Shown here piece by piece: positions 13,998 through 27,200 of a DNA stretch of 64,000 bases. The position numbers and the translations under genes are program-made. Origin of the DNA: Gerris lacustris (lineage: Eukaryota; Arthropoda; Insecta; Hemiptera; Gerridae); the NCBI GenBank assembly GCA_951217055.1, contig OX578281.1, positions 33,223,036 to 33,287,035 of the forward strand, in the 5' to 3' direction. The stretch's first letter is position 1, and each line of letters opens with the position of its first letter. The notes beneath the pieces were generated by a model. The model was not told where the DNA came from. It saw only the letters and a list, made by a program, of their open reading frames with translations, and searched no databases.

Positions 13998-16900
13998 TTT
14001 TATTTTTTTTTAAATTGAACTCACTTAAGAAAGAAGGAGATTAGGAGTTATAGCAGTACTCAAAATAAAGAAAAAGCCTTAACTAATCCTTTGAAAATAA
14101 ATCCCTTACAGAATGGGAGGTAAAAATTAAGAAGAAATATAATTAAGATTTTGGTTCCATTTACTGGTTTTTAAGCTGTCGCTTAAAATAATAATTTAAA
14201 TCAAAGCATTATTACAAAAATAATTTTAATTAGGTTCATTATAGTTATTATTTTATTATGTTATAATGTTGAATAAGTTATTGTTTTATAACATGTTACA
14301 AAACATTAAAAATGTAACAATAGTGTAATATGTTTTTATACCTGGTCATTTTATTTATGTACCGTATTATCAAATTACTGTTTATCGAGGAAATAAGGTA
14401 AGACTGTAAGCATCCAGTTAATTAAAAACTGGTTCACTATAAATGCCAAATTGTAAAAGAAAAATAATAATAAAAAAACAACAACAGATTAAAAATGTAA
14501 CATTGTTATAATCTTTGTGAAGAATGTACACGAGTCCTTACTTTACTTTATATTATATTAATATTTTAGTCTTTTACAAAGACTAGAGAACATACAGCCT
14601 TTTCTAACCAGTTCTGCAACCATTAGAAGTGCGCCCCTCGAGGAAATGGCCCCATAAATATTTTTTATGAGCCGGGAAATAATGGGGAAAAACTTGAATG
14701 CTTCCTTTTCTTGCAATTTCTTTCTAATTTAGGAGTCGTTAAAAAAATATTTTCATAATAAATAAAATATTTAAGGTTTCATAGAACCGGATGTACTTTT
14801 ATAAAAATTTATTATAATTGCTTTTTTTAAAAAATTTGAAAGTTAATTAATAAATAAATAATTTATAATAATAATAACTTATCAACAAAATTATTAATTA
14901 TAGCCTTGAAGGGTAAATAATTGATTTATAAAAAGTACATACATTGTATTATATCATTTATTATTAGGTAAATAATAAATTGAATTAAAAAAATAATAAT
15001 AACACAATTACTACTGAAGTATACCTATTTAATGATTACCATTCATGAATTTCTTTAGATACTGTGTTTCTATAACCAAAGATTAGGTCCACATCTAACC
15101 AGTGGTGTTTGTAGGCAAATGGGTTACACTCAGATATGATTTTTCCTCTTTTATTATATATTAGAACTTAAAAATTAAAATTTGTTCTTTTTAAATTCAG
15201 TAATTTTTCTATAAATATTATAAATGACAAATCTAACATTATTACAAGCCACATGTTTGTTTAAATGATTTTATTTAAAAGTTAAGGCTAATTTAAATAT
15301 AATATAATTTAGTTATAATTAACATATTTTGGGATATTGATTAATTTATTTATAACTATAAGGAAGCGCTTTTAAAGCTGTGTTATACATATTTATACTA
15401 GAGATAACATTTAGAATTAATATATAACGTATGGTAATAGTGATTTTATGCAATATGTTAGATCATAAAAAAAATAATATAATTTATAATTAAAATAATT
15501 ATTCAACACATTTTATTTAGTTAAACATAATAATGTTTTGCTAAAATTAAATAGAATGAGGAGGTTTATAGATAATTTCCCATCAAATGCATTAAAATAT
15601 GGGTATTTTTTCCAAATTGTTAATATTATTAGAGACATTTTTATAGTCATGTTTGTTGACAGATCAGTTAAAATGAACTGCATTTATATATTATGTATAT
15701 ATTTAAAAAAAAAAAAAAAAATTATTGCAAATGTTTTGTTCACAACTTTTCATTTTATTTTTATGTGGAATTCAAAATTATACTAAGCAGTCCTTCGATT
15801 TTTTTAAATGATTAAAGAAACAGCAACTGAACTTTTATAGATGTATGTAACTTTAAAACGAACAAATCAATAAAACTATTAAAATACTACGTGATCAATA
15901 AAAAGTCTCAGTAAATACTACGTGTATGTAAAAAGTAAAAAAAAAATAATCAAACAACTAGTGGGTTAAATATAATTATCTAAAAAAGTATAAAGTTTGT
16001 TTTTCTAAAATCAACAATTTTTTCCTCTATTTTAATCTTGTTAAAATTTTAGTAACAATATTAAATAAAATATTCTGGTAAATAAATTGTATTTTTCTGT
16101 TTAAAAAAGAATATGCACGAAAAACAAATTTAATTTATTAAATATAACAAAGGATTTTTACCTCGGCAGAAAAAAGTAAAATTTTATTTATTTAATTTTT
16201 TGTGTTGCTTTTAAAATAATTAGACTATTAAGACACTGCCCCGGGTCGTTTTAAGTTAAAATTTATGAAAGAAGCAACTAAGTTGCCTGATAATGACACT
16301 TGGTCTTTTATCAGGTAAGGAAATTGCTGAATGGAGTGAAAATAGACGATTAGCTAAAGGGTCTTCCTTTTTTCATTATTAATCAGTGAAGGGTAGCTGA
16401 TTACAAAGCCGATCTTGGCACCTAAGTATTAATCGAGCTCTTTGCTAATGAGAATCAAGCCAAATCTGGGATAATCACTTCCTCTTCTTTTTTTATAATT
16501 ATTAAAATTTCAATCTGAAAGAAAAGGAAGGCTTAATAAATCAAGATGAAAAGACAAGAATATTAATTTTAACTTTTATGTTATCGTTATTGATTATAGA
16601 TTGAATATTAATTTATAATTTAATTTCAGGAAAATTAAATTAAATGCAATATAGCTTATAAGAAAGAAAGTCAAGCGTGCAGAAAACTTTCTCAAATTTA
16701 TTAATCTACATAATGTTGTGTATTGTTTTATCTTTTTTGATAATCTCATAAAAACATGAATCAATAGGAGTATTAAGACTGACTTAGGCACTCTTTCAAT
16801 AGCGTTGCTTAAATAAATTATTACTCAAAACAAATTACTTTAGTAGCATCATTGTAATGTGTCTAAATCGGGGTTTTTATAGCTTAAAAGATGTTTGCGA

Positions 16901-18205
16901 AAATACTGTAGATTAGTAAGTTTGTTCTCGAATTAATTTCTAATAGAAGTTTGTTTGTTTTAGGTGGTTTCATGGGAGATATAGCACTACCTAATGTAAA
17001 ATACGAAGAGGAGTGGAAGCTTGAGAAACTCAACAAGTCTTTTCTAGAAGAAGTTGAAAAAGTCAGGAGAGAAGTACTTCTCGAAGGTCTCCAAGTCGAA
17101 GAGGAAGGCATGAATCCTTATCTAAAGAAAGGACCGGAGAAAATGTGGAAAGGACTACAAGGGCAGAAGATCAAACCGACTAAAATGCCACAGCAAACGA
17201 CTAAAGATTATTCGGAAACGACAGAGAAACGTAAAGTAACGAAACTTATTCGAGATGTAACTCAAAAACCTAATAAACCTTCGGCTCGAATACAACCGAA
17301 GATTTCAGGAAGGTCAAGAAGGAATGGAACTTTGCTCAGAAGTACAAAGCTTTTAACTCTGACAACGATGCGTGATAAAACTTCTTCCGGGAGCACCACA
17401 GTAAAACCTGATGACATGACGACAGAAGTCTTGTACACCTCTAAGAAAAGAGACAAAAGAAGAGCCGTCTTCAGGTACGTTATTGTTATTACTCTTTTCT
17501 CCTGTGTACACACGTCTCAATTTAGCCATTTTTGGTTTTAAAATTGTTCCGTATTTCTCTAATACTCTATAACTCTTATTTTGAAACTGCCCTCGGATGT
17601 GTCTCATTTGCAATTACGCTTTTTACTTATTATTGACAACGCATGGCTCTCATATTCATTGATCAACCATTTTTTACTTTGCTTATAAAATCTCTCATCA
17701 AAAGTTTTTAAAAATGATTGACATTGCTAAAGAAATCACTAAACTTTAACTTGACTAAAAAACTCTTACTTAAAATTCTTTCTTTAAACGGACGTTTACT
17801 TTAAATGTGATAAAAACGATACATTGAATTACAACATTAATCCTAACCTTTGGGCATAAATAATATACAATATAGCAAAAGGATATAAATAATATAGCAA
17901 AAAATTAAAAGGATATAAATATAGCAAAAGGATATAAATAATATACAATATATATTTATGTCAGAGATATCAATGTATTATTTTTCTCTGTCACAAGTCT
18001 CTATAATTTATGTGCCATTCTATTTGATTTATTACTGTTGAGAAAATTGAACTAAACATGTTCAGTTGTCCAAAGGGTTTTTTTTAAGTAAACGAATGTC
18101 CTAACCCTAGGGCGAGAAACGTAGGAAATGAAAAGGATGCCAGTTCGACTCCCATCATGGTTCGAGTTACATCCGGACACGGGAAATAGAAACCATCTTA
18201 TCATT

Positions 18206-18270
<65 letters not shown>

Positions 18271-21200
18271 CTCGTATATATGAGATAAAAAAGGTTGTAT
18301 TAGGACACCATTTGATAAACTATGGACAGCTGTCCGCATCTGTCACGAATCACTCATATTTGTTTTGTGTATAACAAATGTTATTATATTTGTTTCTCAC
18401 ATAAATTTCACATCAAAATAATACAAAAATGTTTCATTTTCATCGATTATTGAGGAAAGATAAATAATTTTAAAATATAATATTTAACCGTTAATAACTC
18501 CGGAAAAACTTTGTTTCCTAACTATGGAACACATTTATAAACCAAACATGAGTTATAAGCCACTGATATATTCTAAGTTGAGTAAATAAAGTTTTTTTGG
18601 GGGGGGGGGGGGGGCCTTTACCAAAGCCTCCTTCAAAATGGGTTCAAGTTTTAACTGGAAATTACATAACTTTGAGTGGTGGCAACAAAAATTAACTTTG
18701 ATGCGGTCTCAAGTGAAGCAAGCGTCTCGAGTGTGCTAAATTAACAACCAGCATACCTTATACAGCTCAACATTTTCCAACCACACTTTTATTTATATTA
18801 CATTAATTATTTTTCAAATTCTCATTAATTTAATTTATTTTTATCGTCCTGTTAAGAAAATTAAATAGGGCGTTTTAATTCGTTTGGTTTTTAATGAAGC
18901 CACATATTTTCTTACTTATTGATTGATATAATTTACCTAATGCAAGATATATAAATATGTGTGTTAATTTTAATCCAGAATTCCAGAAAAAGTTCATACA
19001 TTTAATTATAAAAATCCACTTAAACGTCTTATAACATATTTGAATCTATCTTTTTTTTGTATTTTGTCTCTCGAGTTATTTGAATATATAAATCTTAATA
19101 GACAATTGTTTATAGGAAAAAGCGCCAAGGTTGGTTAGCTGGTGATAGTGGGGAGATCCGTGAATCCTTGGATGTTCACGAGAAGGCGATACGCCGAGCA
19201 ATTGTACGAAGGAAGAGAGCGGCCACTGCAAGGAAAGAAAGGGTCTGGGACCACGGCGTCATTCCTTACGAGATAGACGGTAACTTCAGCGGCTCCAACA
19301 AGGCATTGTTCAAGCAAGCTATGAGACACTGGGAGAACAGTACTTGCATTAAATTCGTCGAGAGGATACCATCAGAACATCCCAACTATATCGTCTTCAC
19401 GGAAAGACCATGCGGGTAAACTTGATTTGCTTTTCTATAAACTCGAGTACTTTACCGTTTCGTTTTAACCTCGAATTCTAGTACCTGTAACATGGTTTTA
19501 ACGATAAGAATAAAGTTTTGATAATTTAGGCTTAGTTGCATGTAAGATTTTTACAAAGATGGTCATCCTCGTAAATAGAAGAGTAAGAAATAAAAAACAA
19601 CCAAAGACTATTCATAAATCTTTGGTTGTTTTTTATTGAAACCTGATGACATGACGACAGAAGTCTTGTAAAAAATTAAAGATGGTCATTTACGGTGATT
19701 TAGCTATCATCAATGCCATATTATGTTATGTATATATCGACAAGTTTGTTGTATATTTTCTGGTAGTATATTTCCACACATACTTTAGAAGCAGTTCTGA
19801 TATTACCTGACTTTACTTCATTTTTTTTTCTTTCTCACGGTTCTTAAGAAGGATGATGATAAAATTTGTGCGATATAATGCTTAACATATGGGCCAGGTT
19901 AGTATCCGTATTTAAGTAGTATAACCACATCAGGTAGCACAATATGTCGCATAATTTATTATCTATACCTGATGTTATTTAATCTCTAATTTTAAAAGCT
20001 AATACTCAATTATCAATGATGAACATAAAGATCACTGGAGGTATAATTATTAAATTATAAACATTAAAATATTATTGAATGTCCTTATAGCCAAAGTGAT
20101 CATGTTTTGCCATTTTCAAATGTCCTATAGTTGGTTATCCTTTAGTGGCAAAAAAAGACAGGCTAAAGTTTAAACTTTTATTTTAATATTTCATATATTT
20201 GACTAGCCTAGTTATATGTTTGTTCCTATATTCAATGTTTTCTACTGCTGAATTATAGATCATAGAAAATAGTTATAATATGCTCGTTATATAGTTGTTT
20301 AAATTTTTACAAAACAAAATCCCGAATAAACCGTCTTGTTTTAGATGCTGTTCGTTTGTAGGCAAGCGAGGTAACGGACCACAGGCTATATCCATCGGTA
20401 AGAACTGCGACAAGTTCGGTATCGTAGTACACGAGCTGGGCCATGTCGTGGGATTCTGGCACGAACATACAAGACCTGATAGAGACAACCATGTACTCAT
20501 CGTTCGGGAGAACATCATGTCAGGTTAGTTAAATATATTATGAATTTTTAAAAAAATATATATTTTTAATACCATTGTGTAGAATGAAGCATATTATATA
20601 TATGCATATTATATGTCAGTGTGTATTTTGAAATGCATTTGTCAAGATGAGCACTATTTCTTGATAATAAGATCATTAATAAATATAGGAATTGATTGAC
20701 TGGAATCTCTATTACTATCTAGAAATTTAGTATATAAGGTTTTTGGCGAAGTTAAATTATTTATTCAAAACTTTTATTTATAAAAAAGCTCTTGCATTTG
20801 TAATCTGTTAAATTTTTACATTTTGAGTCATCAGCGTATAATATAAATGGTCTAAAAACAAGTTTTTTCATGCTTGATAATCCTTTCATGGTATTGAGGC
20901 CATCCTTATATTGTTATAAAGCAATCACAGATCAGTCATGTATCCAATATCACAGGATACCGATACCAATTGCACAGTTGGCTATAAAACTAAATGGTCT
21001 GAAAAAGCATAAATTAATATATTATTAAGAACTATAACAGGCAAAAATGTATCTCGGAAATTAAAATGTTCACCAATTATTACTCTTATCAATAAAAATA
21101 TCGATTAATAAGTTTTTTGAATGAATCTCTTACAGTTTACTCATTAAATAATACATCAACATATTAATATTATTTTACAGGTCAGGAGTATAATTTCAAC

Positions 21201-24200
21201 AAGTTAACGGATGAGGAAGTAAACTCACAAGGATTACCATATGATTACGAATCTATTATGCACTACGCAAGGAATACTTTCTCAAAGGTATTAAACATTA
21301 TTATTTATAATCCATTTAGAAAACGATATTAAAACAAATCCATCAATATTTGTTTTTAATAAATGTAGGTATAAAAAAAGACGCACATGTTTAAAATACA
21401 ATGTAGAATACAACATAGAGGTTTATTTAATTAAATCAGGTGTAAATTTATATTCGAAGAGTATCTGTTCTGTTAAATCCGGAATCTATTGCTAATTAAG
21501 TTTATGGATTTACATACATTTTGTCACGTTTCCTATGAATTTTTCCCTTTATATATTTATTTATGTATTTTATATGAAATTAAAAAAATATAAATAAAAT
21601 GAAAAATATTACCTAATTGATTTGATAAAACAGTAACTTTTTAAAGGTTGTGTTTCATGAGATTATCCGCGGTAGGATGTAAGTTAATTTATTAGTTAGT
21701 TTGTGTAAGGAAGTTGGCCGCTAACTATGTTTGACGGTGGTAGCTGGTGACGGGCCTCGGGATCAAAGTAGCTTTGGAATTCGTTAGCAAGATCCCTACA
21801 ATTCCCTCTCGACGGGGAAATGTTTGACAAGACTTAATTAATTTATCCCGCGGTATCTTAGACAGTCGAGTAAATTTGAACAGAGTTCAAATGAAGATGA
21901 GTTTTTACTCTTGATCTCGAATTGGCTTGGGCTTGCTTTAACTTGAAAGCAAGCTTTGAATTTATATCTGGTTCTTTTTTGCTGTGAAACATCATAATTC
22001 AAATTCGATTTTTATTCACAAAACTCGTTTCCTCTTAGCTTATATTCAGTTACATTTATATTTTCTTAGCAAATTAAACTCAATTGATTAGTGTAATATC
22101 AAAAACCTACAATAGCTCAATTTTAATATTTAGTTGGTCATAAGTTTCAGGGAATTAAATTTTAGTTTACATTGCTATACTATCTTGTGAACGCACTGAT
22201 CAAATTCACTAAATTTTAACAAAGTAGGTTACCTTTGTAATAGGTAATGAAAGCGTTTTATAAAAACAATAGCTAAACATCAGTCTGCTTCAATATTTTT
22301 CATTTTTTTGTAATAACACATGGTTGCTTCTCCCGCGTATAATTTTGTTAAAAGCACGTAAGCAGATCGGGATTGCCGATTGATTGATCATTTTTGTAGG
22401 CTTTGCATGTCTCGTTTTCTTAATGTGTGGATTTTTACTCTTACCGAAATACAATTTTCAAATCTTAAGACTGCTTTAGTAAACACAATATGGTTCTAGA
22501 GCCAGACATTTTTCATTCTTTGTTGAAAAGCCGCCGGTGGTTTTTGGAGACAAACTACCTTTAGACAAATAACATGCCATACTTTATTTACAATGATATG
22601 CTGCAAGAAAAAAAGTCATGGAATACACAAAAATACAATTGCCAACTTATAGTATTATAGTTAAAGGTGCGACGTCTCTCTGTCCCCGTTTTATTCCCAT
22701 GGGTGACAAATTATGACAGAAAATATCTTTTTTGGTAGAACACAATAAGTTCTAAAAAGAAAATATGAATTGTATGAAAAAATTGCAAAGTTATTTTTGG
22801 ATTATTTGTAAAGTCTAGGCGCCATGGCGCCAAAGCAATTCGATCTACTTAAGGAGAAAAATGGCTAAAAGGAGATCTATTACACACAGTCGTCTGTAAG
22901 TTCGAGGGGTATTTAACTGTAAACGTTGAGTGGGTTGTTAGTTTATGACGTTTAGTACGGATTGCCGACAGACAGAGTTCTGGTATTCCTTACTTAGGTA
23001 CTTAGATTCTGGGAACTCCCTCCATACAAACCTACTTACGAAAATAATTACTAAACAGCTTATAGGTTCACATCATTTAAAGTTTTATAATTTTAGTTTA
23101 TAATGAAGGTTTTTCAATCTTTTAAGAGTGGTACTTTCTTTGCAACTACACTAATTTGTATCATAAGTGAACGGATATAGAAAGCCCACTTAGTATTTAG
23201 AGAACAAAAATATAATGTTAGGCTTAAGTTTGATTACTAGGCATTACATTTTTTGAAACAGTGGATCAAGTCAAAGACGGAATTTAATGATTAGGAATCT
23301 TCTACCTCAGCAGCAAAATAATCAATATTTGCTGATTGTATAAGTTACGACAAAAATACAGTACTGACAATAATATAAGAGAGTTTAGCTAATTCTTATT
23401 TCCTACAAGTTTGTTTTATCTTTTTTTTTTATCCAAATATGTGCTGGTATTTTGGAGATGTTCATTAAGAATAGGTTTGATAATAATTAAAGCAATTGTT
23501 CGTATTTGTTACTATATTTGGAAATAGTAGAACTGTAGTATGCCTGAACAAGATTATTTTCCCACAAGTCTAATTTAATATTAAATTAGCTAAAGGTCTA
23601 AAAACATCTATTGAACCTGAATTGTTCGATGTGTATTTAGCGCAGTTATATTTCTAATTTCTCAAAACAGAAGAAAGAGGAATGGATCATTTTACACATT
23701 TATTGGTGTTTTTTGTTTATGATGTGACCATAAACATGTACTTGAAGTGATCATGAGTTTTTTAAACAAGCCTCACCATTCTGGGATTTGAACCTGATGT
23801 ATCAGTGTTCCTAAGTTTCATCCGAGTATACAAAACCATTATACTAGGACTGTCCCCGTTTTGGTTCTTATTAGCACATAGTTCTGGAAGTATGCCCAAC
23901 ATTTTAAATCTAATTTGAAAACTTCTGTGGTATATATCAAATTGAAATAAAAAATTACGTGTTTATGATTCTATTTATATTGTAACAAAGACTGGTGGGA
24001 AGGGTCATTGAAGAAGTTTCAAGTGTTGCAAGTAGGGCAGAGAGATCTCTAGGGACATTATCACTAGAGTTGGACGTGTATGGATTCTAAGGCCACGGTG
24101 TTGTGTCTGAGGCCGATAGCGCTAACGTCGCGTCAGTTGCATCCGGCTCGTTCTTTAATCCTCGTATTGTCCACACATTATCCAGCAGACAGGAGGCGGC

Positions 24201-27200
24201 CCACTATTCAAAATATCAACGAGTTTACTGGCAGCGCAACTCATCTCCCTTTAAATAACTAGCTCAATACAGAGTTAAAAATTACACGGGAGAAAAACAC
24301 ACCCTTCACGAATTGGTTTAATATTAAACCTTTCGATGTATTGACATTGACATACAATCTATAAAAACTGTTCTGATTAAAAAAATGTCATGATAACCAC
24401 GTATAATGATTTTTTCTTTAAATATTACTATGGGTTCCACAAATTTCGGAAACTACTGATATAGTCCTTAGTGTGACTCTTTTATGAATAAAAGAGGCTA
24501 ATATCATGTATAATATGTTTGGGTATGGATGTTCCCCGTAGGTTATTCCAGAGCGTTTGAAAAGCGTAGGTTTGCGCTACTATAGTTTAATAAATTTAGA
24601 CGTTGCGGAGGTAATTAGAGACATAATGAATCCTGACACTTCGACTCCATTGCATCCTGCAAAAACCGCCGATATAAGTCGCCGGTTTTGTCCTTAAGGT
24701 TGATTCCCTTTAAGACTGAGGCTTTTGATTGTGTCCATTTAAGATGGAGGGCACATTTGTATTAACTCAAAACATTAGGATAAAATATTGTACCAATCTA
24801 ATTTCTTAAGTTTTGCTTTATTTAAGTCTCTATTCTATAAGTACAAAGTACTTTGAGCAATTGTATTATGACTACATCAAAACAGAATCTTTGATAGTTG
24901 AGAAAATGTGTGTTATTGTCCTATTGTTTCTGTATATCTAATCAAGAAATTTCATTATTAAGCTATTAGTGTAAATAATTTTTTCTCTCTCATAGAAGCA
25001 GATGGTATGTTCTTGCATATAACAGAAAATAAACAAAAGGAATCTAATTCACTGAACTTTCAACTAAATTATAGTAATTATATTTTAAACTGGAATCCTG
25101 AGATGATTCTTATTTTTAATAAGTTTAAGTTTTCTTTATATAACTTCAATGATTTTAAGACTAAATTTAAACGAGGATGGTTAACGTTTTTAATACTTAT
25201 AATAAGCATAAAGAACGACTGTTACTAAGAGTAATCTTATTATTTTATTTTAAATATTTTATTTGTTTCAGGGAACGTATTTAGATACAATCTTGCCAAC
25301 AGAACATGTAGGAAAAGGGAAAAGAAGACCAGAGATCGGGCAAAGACTCCAATTATCACCTGGTGACATAGCTCAAACCAATTTGCTGTATAAATGCCCT
25401 CGTGAGTATAACCATTTATAAATTAATTTGTCTAAATAAGTTTATACCTTCTATAAGAGAAATTATACGAATCTCTTAGTTTTAAATCTCTGCATTTTTT
25501 CTATTTTTCAGGTTGTGGTCGAACACTGCTTGATAACAATGGTAAAATCGTCTCAGGTAGCGGGGAAATGGAGAAGTGTGAGTGGAGAATCACGGCTACC
25601 CACGGAGTCAGAATAGTTCTTAATATTACAGACTTGGATATTGCTAAATCAGAATCCTGCAGGTATTAAAATTTTTATTAATTCTAGCACTTTGATAATT
25701 CATTAAATTACTATATGACAGCAAATATCGATTTAATTAGCAATTTGGTTCCTGTATCAGGTATCAAATTGGCGCCAAAAAACAACCACCATATTTTCTG
25801 TTTGTGAATCCTAGAGATGGACATTTGCCTATTTGTACTTACAGATACTTAGAATTAAAGCATAGAATTAAAATAATGAACTTTTTACTGTTAATTTGAA
25901 TTTATAATTAACTTAACATAAAAATAATCGTGTAATATTGATTTTAGATCAAACTATCTAGAAGTAAGGGATGGTTATTGGCATAAATCTCAACTTCTAG
26001 GAAGATTCTGTGGATCTGGTCATATCAATGATCTTATAGTCTCAACGGGCTCAAGAATGCTTCTTCAATATGTTACTTCTTCAAAGCAAGCAAACCACAA
26101 AGGATTCAGTGCTTATTTTGAAGGTATGTAGATCAAAGATTAAATATTGGGCACTTTTTGTACTATGATTATGAAAGATTAATAATAATATTTAATACTA
26201 ACAAAACTGAACTATTGTTTGGTTTTAGATTGATAGAATATATTTTTATGAACTATTACTTCGTTTTGTGAAGATAATATATGAAAAATACATTTTTATT
26301 TTTCAGCTGTTTGTGGAGGAAACATTTTCGTTAATGAATCTGGTCATTTAGAATCGCCGAATTTTCCAGAAAATTATCCAGTCAGCAAGGAATGTATTTG
26401 GAAACTTACAGCACCTGTTGATTTCCAAGTCGCCATAAAATTTCAAAGTTTCGAAGTAAGTTTAATGTATATAAGAATTTTAATGAATTTTTAATGTGCA
26501 AACCGATTATTAATTTGAAAACCTTATTCCACAAATGCTATTGAAAGGATGTCCAATAGCAATTTGTCCAATCAATTTCAATCCTTTGTTATAAAGAGCA
26601 AATTAATAACAAAATAAATAGTAAATATTAACAATTTAATAAAAGATATATGCTCATAGCTAATATACTCTATTTCTTTCACAGGTTGAAAATCACGATA
26701 CTTGTTTGTATGATTACGTAGAAATACGTGACGGGCACGCTAACGATTCGCCGCTTATCGGAAAGTACTGCGGCTATAAAATTCCTCCGGATCTCTACTC
26801 CACAGGAAACAAATTGTCAATCAAATTTGTCTCAGACAGTTCTGTTTCAAAAGCAGGATTTTCGGCAGCCTTTATGAAAGGTAATTATACAGCTTTATTG
26901 TATATAATCTACATTCAGACAGTCATTACATACAAATTAATTTTTTAATAGCTAATACCTTCGTCTAATCGTTAATCTATTTCAATAAAGAAAAAAAATA
27001 GATTACTATTTGGAGTCAGAATTACTCTGAATCTGTACAGATGGATCGTACTAAAAGTAAACTTTATTTGTTCTTTATAATTAACAGGTCATTAAAAATG
27101 TATCATATGCTTTTGTAAAATATAAATGATTTTATTATTTTTGTGTTTAGAGTACGACGAATGTTCAAGAAGCGAGCATGGTTGCGAGCATCACTGTATT

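Larger units (their letters stand above)
7044..16963. other. tolloid intron 1 (about 9.9 kb)
   Basis: No coding exon is supported. The intron holds R1/SINE repeats (7.3-8.4 kb), a 32-bp tandem repeat, a 26-bp palindrome, a small inverted-terminal MITE and a long (AT)n tract. Short open frames near 10.6, 12.3 and 15.5 kb have no recognisable protein signature. Confidence 0.75.
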
